IMG/VR virus record: IMGVR_UViG_3300032284_000155
Span: 1-46,668 of that record
Length of the DNA: 46,668 nucleotides
From: a virus
Direction: 5' to 3' (one strand)
Both the position numbers and the translations under genes were made by a program. This document shows positions 22,892 to 29,504 of the stretch, piece after piece (position 1 is the stretch's first letter; each line of letters starts with the position of its first letter). Below the pieces are notes generated by a model. The model was not told where the DNA came from, searched no databases, and saw only the letters and a program-made list of their open reading frames with translations.

Positions 22892-22915
22892 AAGCCCACT
22901 TCGGTGGGCTTTTTC
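22892..22915 (+). terminator. Rho-independent terminator of the first early gene
   Basis: AGCCCAC-TTCG-GTGGGCT hairpin (22893-22910) followed by TTTTC, 18 bases after the stop. Confidence 0.9.
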
Positions 22916-22982
22916 TTCGTCTTAAATTTTGTGTCTCAATCATTTCGTGATAGTTACGCATAGTTGATGATGATGCACAAAC

Positions 22983-23002
22983 TTATTAACAGGTGTTAAT
23001 AA
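22983..23002 (+). repeat. 20-bp dispersed palindromic element, copy 2 (perfect)
   Basis: TTATTAACAGGTGTTAATAA, perfect apart from the central two bases, at the left edge of the GTTCC repeat cluster. An ATG follows directly but opens only 17 codons. Confidence 0.75.
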
Positions 23003-23302
23003 ATGTTCCGCTTGTTCCGCAATGTTCCAGTTGACTGGAACACGGCAAGTCATTGATTTTAAAGGAGAAATTGACCTTTTTTTATAAATGTTCCAATGTT
23101 CCATATATATATATATCTTACCTGAGTCTGTAACTACTTTACAAAGTTAAGTGGTGGAGATTCTCAGATCTCAAGTGGCTTTGGTAAGGTTGTTATATCA
23201 CTGGAACATTGGAACAGGGCGACATTGAAGCGTGTAACATTATGATTTCAAATGACTTTTTGCCATTTTGCGCACTTAGAACATTGGAACAAATCTTGGA
23301 AC
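22983..23302. other. Repeat-rich stretch, candidate replication origin
   Basis: Between 22875 and 23337 I see no supported gene. Ten GTTCC/GGAAC pentamers occur at 23005, 23014, 23024, 23037, 23090, 23098, 23203, 23211, 23286 and 23298. They include the 18-bp dyad GTTCCAGT-TG-ACTGGAAC (23024-23041), a 15-bp inverted pair TGTTCCAATGTTCCA (23089-23103) and TGGAACATTGGAACA (23202-23216), and a third GAACATTGGAACA (23279-23291). An alternating TATATA tract (23103-23116) sits between. Iterons plus an AT tract recall replication origins; a protein operator array is the alternative. Confidence 0.45.
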
Positions 23303-23337
23303 ACGAATCACTTAACAAAGTAAAAAGGAGAGTAATC

Positions 23338-23544
23338 ATGTCAAAAGCATTTTGTAGGTGTTGTGGCGACGACATTGCCCAAAAGCGTTGGGCACTTGGA
23401 TTCAAGTTCTGTATGCCATGCGGTGAGGAGTTAGCCAAAAAGCGTAAGCACACCATCGTGCCTATGCACAAGTCGAATTACATAGTTGTAACCGATCTCA
23501 ATTTATTAACAGGTGTTAACACAAAAGGAGGGTTAGTCAAATGA
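23338..23544 (+). CDS. Zinc-ribbon mini-protein
   Basis: A 68-residue protein: MSKAFCRCCGDDIAQKRWALGFKFCMPCGEELAKKRKH. Two CxxC pairs (about residues 6-9 and 25-28) form a probable zinc ribbon. The start is chosen at the ATG preceded by AAAGGAGAG; the frame is open further upstream but lies in the repeat region. Near its end the dispersed palindrome (23503-23522) is read as LLTGVN. It overlaps the next gene as ATGA. Function unknown. Confidence 0.75.
   Translation: MSKAFCRCCGDDIAQKRWALGFKFCMPCGEELAKKRKHTIVPMHKSNYIVVTDLNLLTGVNTKGGLVK
23503..23522 (+). repeat. 20-bp dispersed palindromic element, copy 3
   Basis: TTATTAACAGGTGTTAACAC, inside the zinc-ribbon gene, in frame as Leu-Leu-Thr-Gly-Val-Asn. 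A half copy (TATTAACAGGTG) occurs about 70 bases further on, inside the next gene, near 23572-23583. Confidence 0.65.
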
Positions 23545-23741
23545 ATAAACTTCAACTGGTTATATTAACAGGTGCTTGTTGCATCCTAGCTTACATGGGC
23601 TTGCATGGCGACGGATACATTCACAAAGCCATGTGCTTTGCGTGTGGGCTTATTTGGTCTTTCATCTTGCATGAGCTGGTGGATGAATTCAACACACTAA
23701 AAGAAGTTACAGAGAGTAAAGATTCAATCAACATAATTTAA
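23541..23741 (+). CDS. Small two-helix membrane protein
   Basis: A 66-residue protein with two hydrophobic segments (LQLVILTGACCILAYMGL, residues 4-21; AMCFACGLIWSFILHELV, 30-47) separated by HGDGYIHK, and a polar C-terminus. It probably lies in the host inner membrane. The start overlaps the previous stop and follows AAAGGAGGG. No family recognised. Confidence 0.7.
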   Translation: MNKLQLVILTGACCILAYMGLHGDGYIHKAMCFACGLIWSFILHELVDEFNTLKEVTESKDSINII

Positions 23742-23750
23742 GGGTAAACC

Positions 23751-23843
23751 ATGAAAACACAACACATTGATGCATCTTTGGTGCTAGTGGCTCAGATAGT
23801 ATTTGTTATGGTCATATCAGTACTGATGGTACTTGTATGGTGA
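23751..23843 (+). CDS. 30-residue membrane mini-protein
   Basis: MKTQHIDASLVLVAQIVFVM, then VISVLMVLVW: a short polar N-terminus and one long hydrophobic helix. AAGGGTAAACC precedes the ATG, and the TGA overlaps the start of the next gene, as in neighbouring coupled genes. Very short, so the call depends on this context. Confidence 0.5.
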   Translation: MKTQHIDASLVLVAQIVFVMVISVLMVLVW

Positions 23844-24037
23844 TTGACCGCAAAACTGGTAAGCCAGTTGAGTTAGGAGATACCTTAATCCGTCGGGACT
23901 ATAAAGGCTTCAAGCATCGTTATGAAATACTTGACTTTATACCTAGAGGGGTTTGGGTGCGTAAGTTAGAGCGAGACAGGTATGTGTACCTGAGTATGTC
24001 GCTTTCCAGTTTGCAACTGGATGAAGTTATGGTATAG
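23837..24037 (+). CDS. Unknown small early protein
   Basis: A 66-residue protein: MVIDRKTGKPVELGDTLIRRDYKGFKHRYEILDFIPRGVWVRKLERDRYVYLSM. The G..+..GD.+ and Y.+++ pattern suggests a small beta-barrel (SH3-like) fold; this is an impression only. There is no clear SD, so it is probably coupled to the overlapping membrane mini-gene. GTG at 23840 is an alternative start. Confidence 0.6.
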   Translation: MVIDRKTGKPVELGDTLIRRDYKGFKHRYEILDFIPRGVWVRKLERDRYVYLSMSLSSLQLDEVMV

Positions 24038-24041
24038 CAAC

Positions 24042-24061
24042 TTATTAACAGGAGTTCATAA
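24042..24061 (+). repeat. 20-bp dispersed palindromic element, copy 4 (contains SD)
   Basis: TTATTAACAGGAGTTCATAA. Its central AGGAG is the ribosome binding site of the gene starting at 24063; as RNA the arms pair 7 of 8, leaving AGGA in the loop. Confidence 0.75.
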
Positions 24062-24062
24062 A

Positions 24063-24311
24063 ATGGAGATTAAAAAAGTATCAACGGAAAGCGTACGAAG
24101 AATGCCCGATTGGATAGAAGTTCAAGTGCCAGTAACTAAAGCAGAAACCTTATCGGTTGTTGGTAACCCATGCAAAACTTACGATGAAGGATGCTATGTT
24201 TGCGATGCTTGGAAATCTTACAACGACCACGGTTTTATTATGGTTCTATTGGATCGTGCAGAAGTAATTAAAAAAGAAGGTGAACCCGTAATATTTGAGG
24301 AGTATGAATAA
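24063..24311 (+). CDS. Unknown early protein
   Basis: An 82-residue protein: MEIKKVSTESVRRMPDWIEVQVPVTKAETLSVVGNPCKTYDEGCYVCDAWKSYNDHGFIMVLLDRAEVIKKEG. Beta-rich, with three cysteines (C-x6-C-x2-C). Start fixed by the palindrome-embedded AGGAG; the frame extends upstream but without an SD. Overlaps the next gene by one base. No family recognised. Confidence 0.7.
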   Translation: MEIKKVSTESVRRMPDWIEVQVPVTKAETLSVVGNPCKTYDEGCYVCDAWKSYNDHGFIMVLLDRAEVIKKEGEPVIFEEYE

Positions 24312-24547
24312 TGAATTGGAATCACAGAATTGTAGATATGAGCCACGAAAATGCGGGCGACCCTTGGTTTGAGATCAGGGAGGTTGTTTACGAAGACGAT
24401 GGAGAAATCTCAGGGCATACGCACATATGCACAGGAGACGAGACTGTCGAGGGACTTATCTTTTGTCTTGAGCGTATGCTAGCAGATGTTAAGGGTAAGC
24501 GAGTCATCAACGGCGTAACACTAGAGGAGATTACAAATGGAAAATGA
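24311..24547 (+). CDS. Unknown early protein
   Basis: A 78-residue acidic protein: NHRIVDMSHENAGDPWFEIREVVYEDDGEISGHTHICTGDETVEGLIFCLERMLADVKGKRVI. WF.IREV.Y...G...G......G.ET.E.L...L..M..D resembles a small phage family I have seen without a function. The start overlaps the previous stop (TAATG) and its end overlaps the next gene by 11 bases. Confidence 0.7.
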   Translation: MNWNHRIVDMSHENAGDPWFEIREVVYEDDGEISGHTHICTGDETVEGLIFCLERMLADVKGKRVINGVTLEEITNGK

Positions 24548-24752
24548 AATCGAAACAGAATTAGACAGTTTAATTGATAAGCTAGGCGACTTACTCGACA
24601 ACAAGAGTATGTATGCGGCACACATTGCCGTAGCTAAATTCTTTGTGCAAATATCCTACGAGTCAGGCAATGGCAAGGACACATTCTTATCATTGTGCTC
24701 TGACTTATGGGATTCTATGGAGAAGTCATACCAAGCGGAGGTAACACACTAA
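24537..24752 (+). CDS. Unknown small helical early protein
   Basis: A 71-residue acidic helical protein: MENEIETELDSLIDKLGDLLDNKSMYAAHIAVAKFFVQISYESGNGKDTFLSLCSDLWDSMEKSYQAEVTH. GAGGAG lies 7-12 bases upstream. Stop and next start overlap (TAATG). No family recognised. Confidence 0.7.
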   Translation: MENEIETELDSLIDKLGDLLDNKSMYAAHIAVAKFFVQISYESGNGKDTFLSLCSDLWDSMEKSYQAEVTH

Positions 24753-24937
24753 TGGAGATTCAGTTCACAATGACACAACAGGAGATCGACGCATTGAATG
24801 ATGTGGTTGATTATGTTTTGCTTGATGCAAGGGACAATCAGTTTTATCATGCACAGGCGAGAATACTACACAAATGGATAATGAAAGGAGGGATTCAGAA
24901 TGATACCGAGCGAACAACTGAGCGAGAGAGATCTTAA
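24752..24937 (+). CDS. Unknown small early protein
   Basis: A 61-residue protein: MEIQFTMTQQEIDALNDVVDYVLLDARDNQFYHAQARILHKWIMKGGIQND, ending in a charged tail. The start is the ATG overlapping the previous stop (GGAGG 10 bases upstream). The helical Q.EI.AL.DVV.Y.L.DA....+..A..IL.K+ pattern is typical of short phage proteins with no known role. Confidence 0.65.
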   Translation: MEIQFTMTQQEIDALNDVVDYVLLDARDNQFYHAQARILHKWIMKGGIQNDTERTTERERS

Positions 24938-25013
24938 AGACATTCGCAACAAACTAATCGTAACCATCGTACTGATGGTTTTTTGCTATTTATTAACAGG
25001 AGTTCATAAATGA
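24900..25013 (+). CDS. 37-residue membrane mini-protein with strong SD
   Basis: MIPSEQLSERDLKDIRNKLI, then VTIVLMVFCYLLTGVHK: a charged N-terminal helix and a hydrophobic C-terminal segment. AAAGGAGGG six bases before the ATG is one of the best ribosome sites in the early arm, which argues for real expression. It overlaps the previous gene in another frame. Its last codons are the dispersed palindrome (LLTGVHK), and its stop overlaps the next ATG. Confidence 0.65.
   Translation: MIPSEQLSERDLKDIRNKLIVTIVLMVFCYLLTGVHK
24990..25009 (+). repeat. 20-bp dispersed palindromic element, copy 5 (contains SD)
   Basis: TTATTAACAGGAGTTCATAA, identical to copy 4. It forms the C-terminal codons of the 37-residue gene and the AGGAG of the gene at 25010. 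Confidence 0.8.
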
Positions 25014-25918
25014 TATACAAGGGAAACATACCAACAAGCTATGCATACTACAAGGAGTTGTACGAAAGCATCAAGCCCATACGAGGACGCCCTGATTGTA
25101 GACCAGTCAATAATCGCAGAGAGACATGGAAAACTATCATAGAGAAAGATCTTGGCAATGGCAAGAAATCGTATGCCATGAAATTCCATAACACCGAGTG
25201 CGTTGAGTATTTCGCCAATGGCGATATTACTTTGCGTGTTGGCAGTTGGGAGACACCACTAACCGCTGAGTTCATTCATATGCATAGTCCGTTTCGTTGT
25301 TGGAAACAGTACAACAAAGTTTGGGTTAAGTTTGTGGATAGCTCGGAGAATCACAAATATGGTGTTTCATACCCCATCCATCGTGAGTTGAAACTAACAT
25401 ATGAAGGCGAGTGGCAAGTCGGTGCATCAAGCGGACATATGTTCAAACCCGTAGGTAATGTACCTATCATAAAACGAATTGTAGATCGTGCGAAGGCAAA
25501 AGCAGCACGAGAGCCTGTAAAACCATTTTTAGAATTTGCTAAATCTTTTCTCACCATGTCGGATGGTTGGTTGATGCATGAAACTAAAAAGCAAGTGATC
25601 GGGTTCAATGAAGAAAATGGGTTCGATTGGGTGCGTCTAAGCGACATGGAGAAATACGAAATGATGAAGGGTGATCCAGAAGGGTATTTAAAGCTAATGA
25701 TAAACATGTTGCGGAATGAAACACCATCAAGGCGATATATTGCTGAGACTAAAAAAGTTAAGCATGGGTCATTTGAGTATGACGAACATTACTACGATGA
25801 GCAACATTCGTACAAAAGGCTTCATGCACTTGCCTACAGAGCGGTGGAGAGTTCGGTGGATATTTATACTGTAAAGGAGGTGGCACTAAATAGCAAAGCA
25901 ATGACAAATATCGTTTAA
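25010..25918 (+). CDS. Unknown early protein, 302 residues
   Basis: Not recognised by motif. It starts MIYKGNIPTSYAYYKELYESIKPIRGRPDCRPVNNRR, with KKSYAMKFHNTECVEYFANGDITLRVGSWETPLTAEFIHMHSP (residues 53-95), a beta-rich part that could bind or mark a short peptide or nucleic acid. A helical middle (IKRIVDRAKAKAAREPVKPFLEFAKSFLTM) follows, and a C-terminal half with many Tyr, Glu and Lys. From memory, proteins with Y.MKFH.T.V......G.I.L...GW.T..T occur in other aquatic phages. It precedes the AAA/VWA cassette but is separated from it by a promoter. Confidence 0.7.
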   Translation: MIYKGNIPTSYAYYKELYESIKPIRGRPDCRPVNNRRETWKTIIEKDLGNGKKSYAMKFHNTECVEYFANGDITLRVGSWETPLTAEFIHMHSPFRCWKQYNKVWVKFVDSSENHKYGVSYPIHRELKLTYEGEWQVGASSGHMFKPVGNVPIIKRIVDRAKAKAAREPVKPFLEFAKSFLTMSDGWLMHETKKQVIGFNEENGFDWVRLSDMEKYEMMKGDPEGYLKLMINMLRNETPSRRYIAETKKVKHGSFEYDEHYYDEQHSYKRLHALAYRAVESSVDIYTVKEVALNSKAMTNIV

Positions 25919-25950
25919 GTGTGAGTGCGAAAAAATCAAGTTCAAAAAGC

Positions 25951-25979
25951 TTGACAAGGGTCTACAGTTCTGTTATAAT
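25951..25979 (+). promoter_or_regulatory. Perfect consensus sigma70 promoter for the AAA/VWA cassette
   Basis: TTGACA (25951-25956), 17-bp spacer, TATAAT (25974-25979). TATAACAGTTGTAGA (25983-25997) at the predicted start resembles the palindromic elements in reverse, suggesting an operator over +1. Confidence 0.9.
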
Positions 25980-26016
25980 ATGTATAACAGTTGTAGAAAA
26001 AGTTAGTTTTGTGTAA

Positions 26017-26036
26017 GTATTAACAACTGTTCATAA
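26017..26036 (+). repeat. 20-bp dispersed palindromic element, copy 6
   Basis: GTATTAACAACTGTTCATAA (first base differs from consensus) in the leader between the consensus promoter and the AAA ATPase gene, before its own SD AAAAGGAAAA. Confidence 0.7.
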
Positions 26037-26049
26037 AAAGGAAAATGAA

Positions 26050-27138
26050 ATGAGTGCAATTAATTTTGGTAGTTCAGTATCGTTGAAAGAGTTCGCTCTT
26101 GGTATCGGTACAGTCGGTGAGAATGTAACTGTTATCGGACAGGGTGAACCTGGAATTGGTAAGAGTGCCATGCTGAAAGTTCTTTCTAAGCAATATCCCA
26201 ATTACGAGATAGCGTACATTGACTGTACCTTACTTGATCTTGGTGACTTTGCTTTGCCCTACACCGAGATGAATAATGACATGAAGGTAACTAAGTTTGC
26301 CCCCAATGCTAGGTTCAAGATGCACACAGGCAAACCAGTTATTGTTATGCTTGACGAGATTGGCAAGGCAATGAAGGCAGTTAAGAATGTGCTATTGACT
26401 CTCATGCTAGAGCATAGGATTGGTGATGACTATTTACCAGTTGGTAAGAATGGTGAGAAATCAATTGTGTTTGGTACAACTAATCAATTGACAGATGGGG
26501 TAGGCGATATGCTCGAAGCCCATGCGAGAAATCGTGTGTGCTTTGTGACTGTGCGTAAGCCTGATGCAGACGAGTGGATTGAGTGGGCAATTGCGAACGA
26601 CATTGCGCCCGAAGTTATTGCGTGGGTGAAGCAGTTCCCTCATGCCTTGGCTAGTTATATGGATGCAAGTCAGCGTGATAACCCCTATATCTTTAATCCA
26701 CAGCGTGCTGGTATGGGTGCGGTGGTTACACCAAGAAGTTTAGAGAAGGCTAGTTACATTGCGAAGCGAAGGGAAGCGTTGGGTGATGCGCTTACTATTA
26801 GTATGCTAACAGGTACTATCGGTGAGAGTGCATCAAGAGATATGCAAGCGTTCTTTACTGTGGTGGACAAGTTGCCAACATGGGATGCGATCATGGCTAA
26901 TCCGTTGAGTGCGAAGATGCCAACCGATGCAGTCGCTAAATGCATCTTGGTGTTTAGTGCAATCACTAGGGTTGAGAAGGAGACACTAGGTAAGTGGATG
27001 GCATATGTCCAACGCATGGACAAAGAATGGCAAGCGTTGTTTGCTACGAGTGTGATGAAGTCACCAGTTAAACAAGCCTTTTGTGTAATGCACAAAGACT
27101 TCAAAGATTGGGCATTGGCTAATCAATGGTTGTTTTAA
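26050..27138 (+). CDS. MoxR/CobS-type AAA+ ATPase
   Basis: A 362-residue AAA+ protein: Walker A GEPGIGKS (residues 32-39), Walker B VIVMLDEIGK (97-106), sensor 1 FGTTNQ (141-146) and an arginine-finger-like region EAHARNRV (156-163). PRSLEKASYIAKRR around residue 230 would supply sensor 2. The order matches MoxR-family ATPases, which usually work with a VWA protein to remodel or load partner complexes; the next gene is a VWA protein. Its own consensus promoter and operator-like element indicate controlled, strong early expression. Confidence 0.85.
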   Translation: MSAINFGSSVSLKEFALGIGTVGENVTVIGQGEPGIGKSAMLKVLSKQYPNYEIAYIDCTLLDLGDFALPYTEMNNDMKVTKFAPNARFKMHTGKPVIVMLDEIGKAMKAVKNVLLTLMLEHRIGDDYLPVGKNGEKSIVFGTTNQLTDGVGDMLEAHARNRVCFVTVRKPDADEWIEWAIANDIAPEVIAWVKQFPHALASYMDASQRDNPYIFNPQRAGMGAVVTPRSLEKASYIAKRREALGDALTISMLTGTIGESASRDMQAFFTVVDKLPTWDAIMANPLSAKMPTDAVAKCILVFSAITRVEKETLGKWMAYVQRMDKEWQALFATSVMKSPVKQAFCVMHKDFKDWALANQWLF

Positions 27139-27139
27139 T

Positions 27140-27159
27140 TTATTAACAGGAGTTCATAA
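27140..27159 (+). repeat. 20-bp dispersed palindromic element, copy 7 (contains SD)
   Basis: TTATTAACAGGAGTTCATAA exactly between the AAA stop and the VWA start; AGGAG is the VWA ribosome site. Confidence 0.8.
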
Positions 27160-27160
27160 A

Positions 27161-28366
27161 ATGAGTAATTTAACTGCGGAACAGAGAATACAAAAGGCAC
27201 ATGTTGCCTTGATGAAAGACCCTAAGTATTGCTTGTACTCAGGTATCTTTATGGTCGGTAAGACTGAGGTCGATGAGAAGATGCCGACTGCGGGTACGGA
27301 TGGTCGCAACACATACTATGGTCGTGCGTTCGTGGACAAGATAGACGACAGACAACTGAGAGCGGTTATCTTGCATGAGAATCTACATAAGGCTTTCAGA
27401 CATATAACCACATGGAAACATCTTTATGATGAGCATCACCAGTTGGCGAACATGGCTTGTGACTTTGTGATTAACTTGATGATACATGACTCAGATCCTA
27501 GCGGTACATTCGTGAAGTTACCCGATAGTGCGTTGCTTGATGAGAAGTATCGTGGATGGGACTCAGGTTCAGTATTCAAAGACTTGATGCAACAAGCACA
27601 AGGTGGGTCGGTTCATGTAAAGAGTGTAGGTAATCCACAAGGCAGAGACATACCAGTAAGAGAAGGGTCGGACTTTGGAGGGTTCGATGAGCATGACTGG
27701 GAAGGTGGTCAGGAGATGGGTAACGAGGAGAAGGAACAACTTGCAAGAGACATTGACCAAGCATTGAGACAGGGTGCGATACTTGCGGGCAAGATGAAAG
27801 GCAATGTACCAAGAGAGGTAACCGATGCGCTTGAAGCGAAGATTGATTGGAAAGAAGCTATGCGTGAGTTCTTTACATCGTTCTGTATGGACAAGGACGA
27901 GAGTACATGGCGCAAACCTAATCGTAGGTGGATAGATCAAGATGTGTATATGCCATCCTTGATCGGTGAATCAGTCGGTCGCATTGTGGTGGGTATTGAT
28001 ATGTCGGGTTCGATTGGTACTGAGGAGGTCGGGCAGTTCTTAGGTGAGGTGCGTAAGATCTGCGAGACAGTTAAGCCCGAAGGTATTGATGTTCTCTACT
28101 GGGATACTGAGGTATGTTCGCATGAGAAGTACGAGCAAGATCAATTGGATAACTTGTTGTCCAGTACTAAGCCCAAGGGTGGGGGCGGTACAGATGTTGT
28201 ATGTGTGCCTGAGTACATGAGAGATCATAAGATCAAGGCAGAGTGTGCAGTCATCTTAACCGATGGCTATTTAGGTGGAGACTGGGGTAAGTGGGATTGT
28301 CCAACATTGTGGGGTATCACTAGTGATATTACTTCACCAATTGGCAAGACTGTTCGCATCCAGTAA
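27161..28366 (+). CDS. VWA-domain protein with N-terminal metallopeptidase-like domain
   Basis: A 401-residue protein with two regions. The N-terminal part carries HENLHKAFRH (residues 72-81), an HExxH zinc motif with a third histidine, and ACDFVINLMI further on, as in the putative metallopeptidase domain fused to VWA (DUF2201-like). The C-terminal VWA domain has an intact MIDAS: DMSGS (280-284), GGGGTD (340-345) and ILTDG (365-369). Partnered with the preceding MoxR ATPase, it recalls CbbQ/CbbO, RavA/ViaA and CobS/CobT pairs, where the VWA protein links the ATPase to its target. The phage target is unknown. Confidence 0.85.
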   Translation: MSNLTAEQRIQKAHVALMKDPKYCLYSGIFMVGKTEVDEKMPTAGTDGRNTYYGRAFVDKIDDRQLRAVILHENLHKAFRHITTWKHLYDEHHQLANMACDFVINLMIHDSDPSGTFVKLPDSALLDEKYRGWDSGSVFKDLMQQAQGGSVHVKSVGNPQGRDIPVREGSDFGGFDEHDWEGGQEMGNEEKEQLARDIDQALRQGAILAGKMKGNVPREVTDALEAKIDWKEAMREFFTSFCMDKDESTWRKPNRRWIDQDVYMPSLIGESVGRIVVGIDMSGSIGTEEVGQFLGEVRKICETVKPEGIDVLYWDTEVCSHEKYEQDQLDNLLSSTKPKGGGGTDVVCVPEYMRDHKIKAECAVILTDGYLGGDWGKWDCPTLWGITSDITSPIGKTVRIQ

Positions 28367-28367
28367 T

Positions 28368-28387
28368 TTATTAACAGGTGTTCATAA
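28368..28387 (+). repeat. 20-bp dispersed palindromic element, copy 8
   Basis: TTATTAACAGGTGTTCATAA, starting 1 base after the VWA stop codon; a separate SD (AAAAAGGAGAG) follows for the next gene. Confidence 0.8.
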
Positions 28388-28401
28388 AAAGGAGAGTGCA
28401 T

Positions 28402-29235
28402 ATGATTCAGAACAGTGCAATGTTAGTTGACCTCAACATCAGCGTGTGGACAGGTCGCAAGATGGATAAGAAAGTATCCGAAGAGATTGATGCGAGCAAG
28501 GGTACGAAGTCGAGAGCTGGAAACTATCATAAAAAGTTATTGGCAGGTACTGATCGACTCGATGATTTGCAAAAGCTTGTTACCAAAATTCGGATTTGGC
28601 ATTACGAGCAGACCTTGCCTTGGTCGGATGGTGGGTCTCGCTTGTTACCAATGAAAAACTTCTTTGACTATAAAGCTACGCTAGGTGATTACGAGCGCCA
28701 GTTGAACAATGAGGTACAGATGTTTCTACAAGAGTACGACACGCTAGTAACCGCCGCAGCCTTTCAGTTGGGTGATTTGTTTGATGCAGATGAATATCCT
28801 ACTGCGGAGAGCTTGCAGGGTAAGTTTAAGTTTAAGTATGTATTCTTACCAGTACCCGATGTAGGTGACTTTAGGATTGAGGTCAATGAAGTACACAAGC
28901 AAGAGCTACAAGCACAGTACGAAGAGTTCTTCAATAAGAAGTTATCGGATGCTATGCAAGATGCATGGGACAGACTGCATGATTGTCTCAAGCGTATGAG
29001 CGAGAAACTTGCGGGCGAAGATAAGCAGATCTTCAGAGACTCATTGGTCAACAATGCATCAGACTTATGCGAGTTGTTAACTAAGCTGAATGTAACAGGC
29101 GACGCTAAGTTGGAAGTTGCTAGAAAGAAGTTGGAGAGTGCGCTTGTAGGTGTGACGGCTAACGAGCTACGCAAAGACGACGATCTTAGACTGGATGTGA
29201 AAGCGAAGGTCGATGAGATTCTAGGGATGTTTTGA
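28402..29235 (+). CDS. Coiled-coil partner of the AAA/VWA pair (DUF3150-like)
   Basis: A 277-residue helical protein: MIQNSAMLVDLNISVWTGRKMDKKVSEEIDASKGTKSRAGNYHKKLLAG, then WSDGGSRLLPMKNFFDYKATLGDYERQLNNEVQMFLQEYDTLV, FKYVFLPVPD, and helical repeats to the end. The LV.L.IS.W.GRK.DK.V..E opening, a WSD.G.RLLP segment and linkage to MoxR and VWA genes match what I remember of DUF3150 proteins in phages and integrative elements. Start at the ATG after AAAAAGGAGAGTGCAT; a longer frame has no SD. Its TGA overlaps the next ATG. Confidence 0.7.
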   Translation: MIQNSAMLVDLNISVWTGRKMDKKVSEEIDASKGTKSRAGNYHKKLLAGTDRLDDLQKLVTKIRIWHYEQTLPWSDGGSRLLPMKNFFDYKATLGDYERQLNNEVQMFLQEYDTLVTAAAFQLGDLFDADEYPTAESLQGKFKFKYVFLPVPDVGDFRIEVNEVHKQELQAQYEEFFNKKLSDAMQDAWDRLHDCLKRMSEKLAGEDKQIFRDSLVNNASDLCELLTKLNVTGDAKLEVARKKLESALVGVTANELRKDDDLRLDVKAKVDEILGMF

Positions 29236-29504
29236 TGAGTGACATCAAACAAGGCGACTGGGTAATTACAAAAGGTAAGCGAATTGCTTATGTAGCATTT
29301 GAAGATCCTTATGGGTTCGAAAAAAACAATCCTCATGTGTATTTGTATTTTTGGGGTGATGAGTTTCATTGCCGTAGTTACAAAACCAGTTCGTTAACCA
29401 AGGTAGACCCATCAGTTGCCAAAATATTAACAGATGTTCATAAAGAGCGAATTAAAGCTCGCACTTCTTCATTTTTAAAAACAGGGAGATATTTAGATGA
29501 TTAA
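29235..29504 (+). CDS. Unknown small early protein
   Basis: An 89-residue protein: MSDIKQGDWVITKGKRIAYVAFEDPYGFEKNNPHVYLYFWGDEFHCRSYKTSSLTKVDP. The start QGDWVI..GKR.AYV is typical of small SH3-like barrels, but no family is named. The last third contains the palindromic element read in frame (ILTDVHKERIK). Start overlaps the previous stop; the end overlaps the next gene by 8 bases. Confidence 0.65.
   Translation: MSDIKQGDWVITKGKRIAYVAFEDPYGFEKNNPHVYLYFWGDEFHCRSYKTSSLTKVDPSVAKILTDVHKERIKARTSSFLKTGRYLDD
29424..29443 (+). repeat. 20-bp dispersed palindromic element, copy 9
   Basis: AATATTAACAGATGTTCATA-A type copy (consensus differs at the first base and the centre), inside a coding region in the same frame as the other coding copies. 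Confidence 0.6.

Noticed and set aside
23003-23056. Short gene right after the palindrome copy 2 (17 codons)
   Set aside because: It consists mainly of GTTCC repeats and ends early; better explained as repeat DNA. A 20-codon TTG frame after AAAGGAGAAA near 23070 was set aside for the same reason.
23003-23302. CRISPR array made of GTTCC repeats
   Set aside because: Repeats are 5-15 bp, irregularly spaced and in both orientations, with no uniform spacers.
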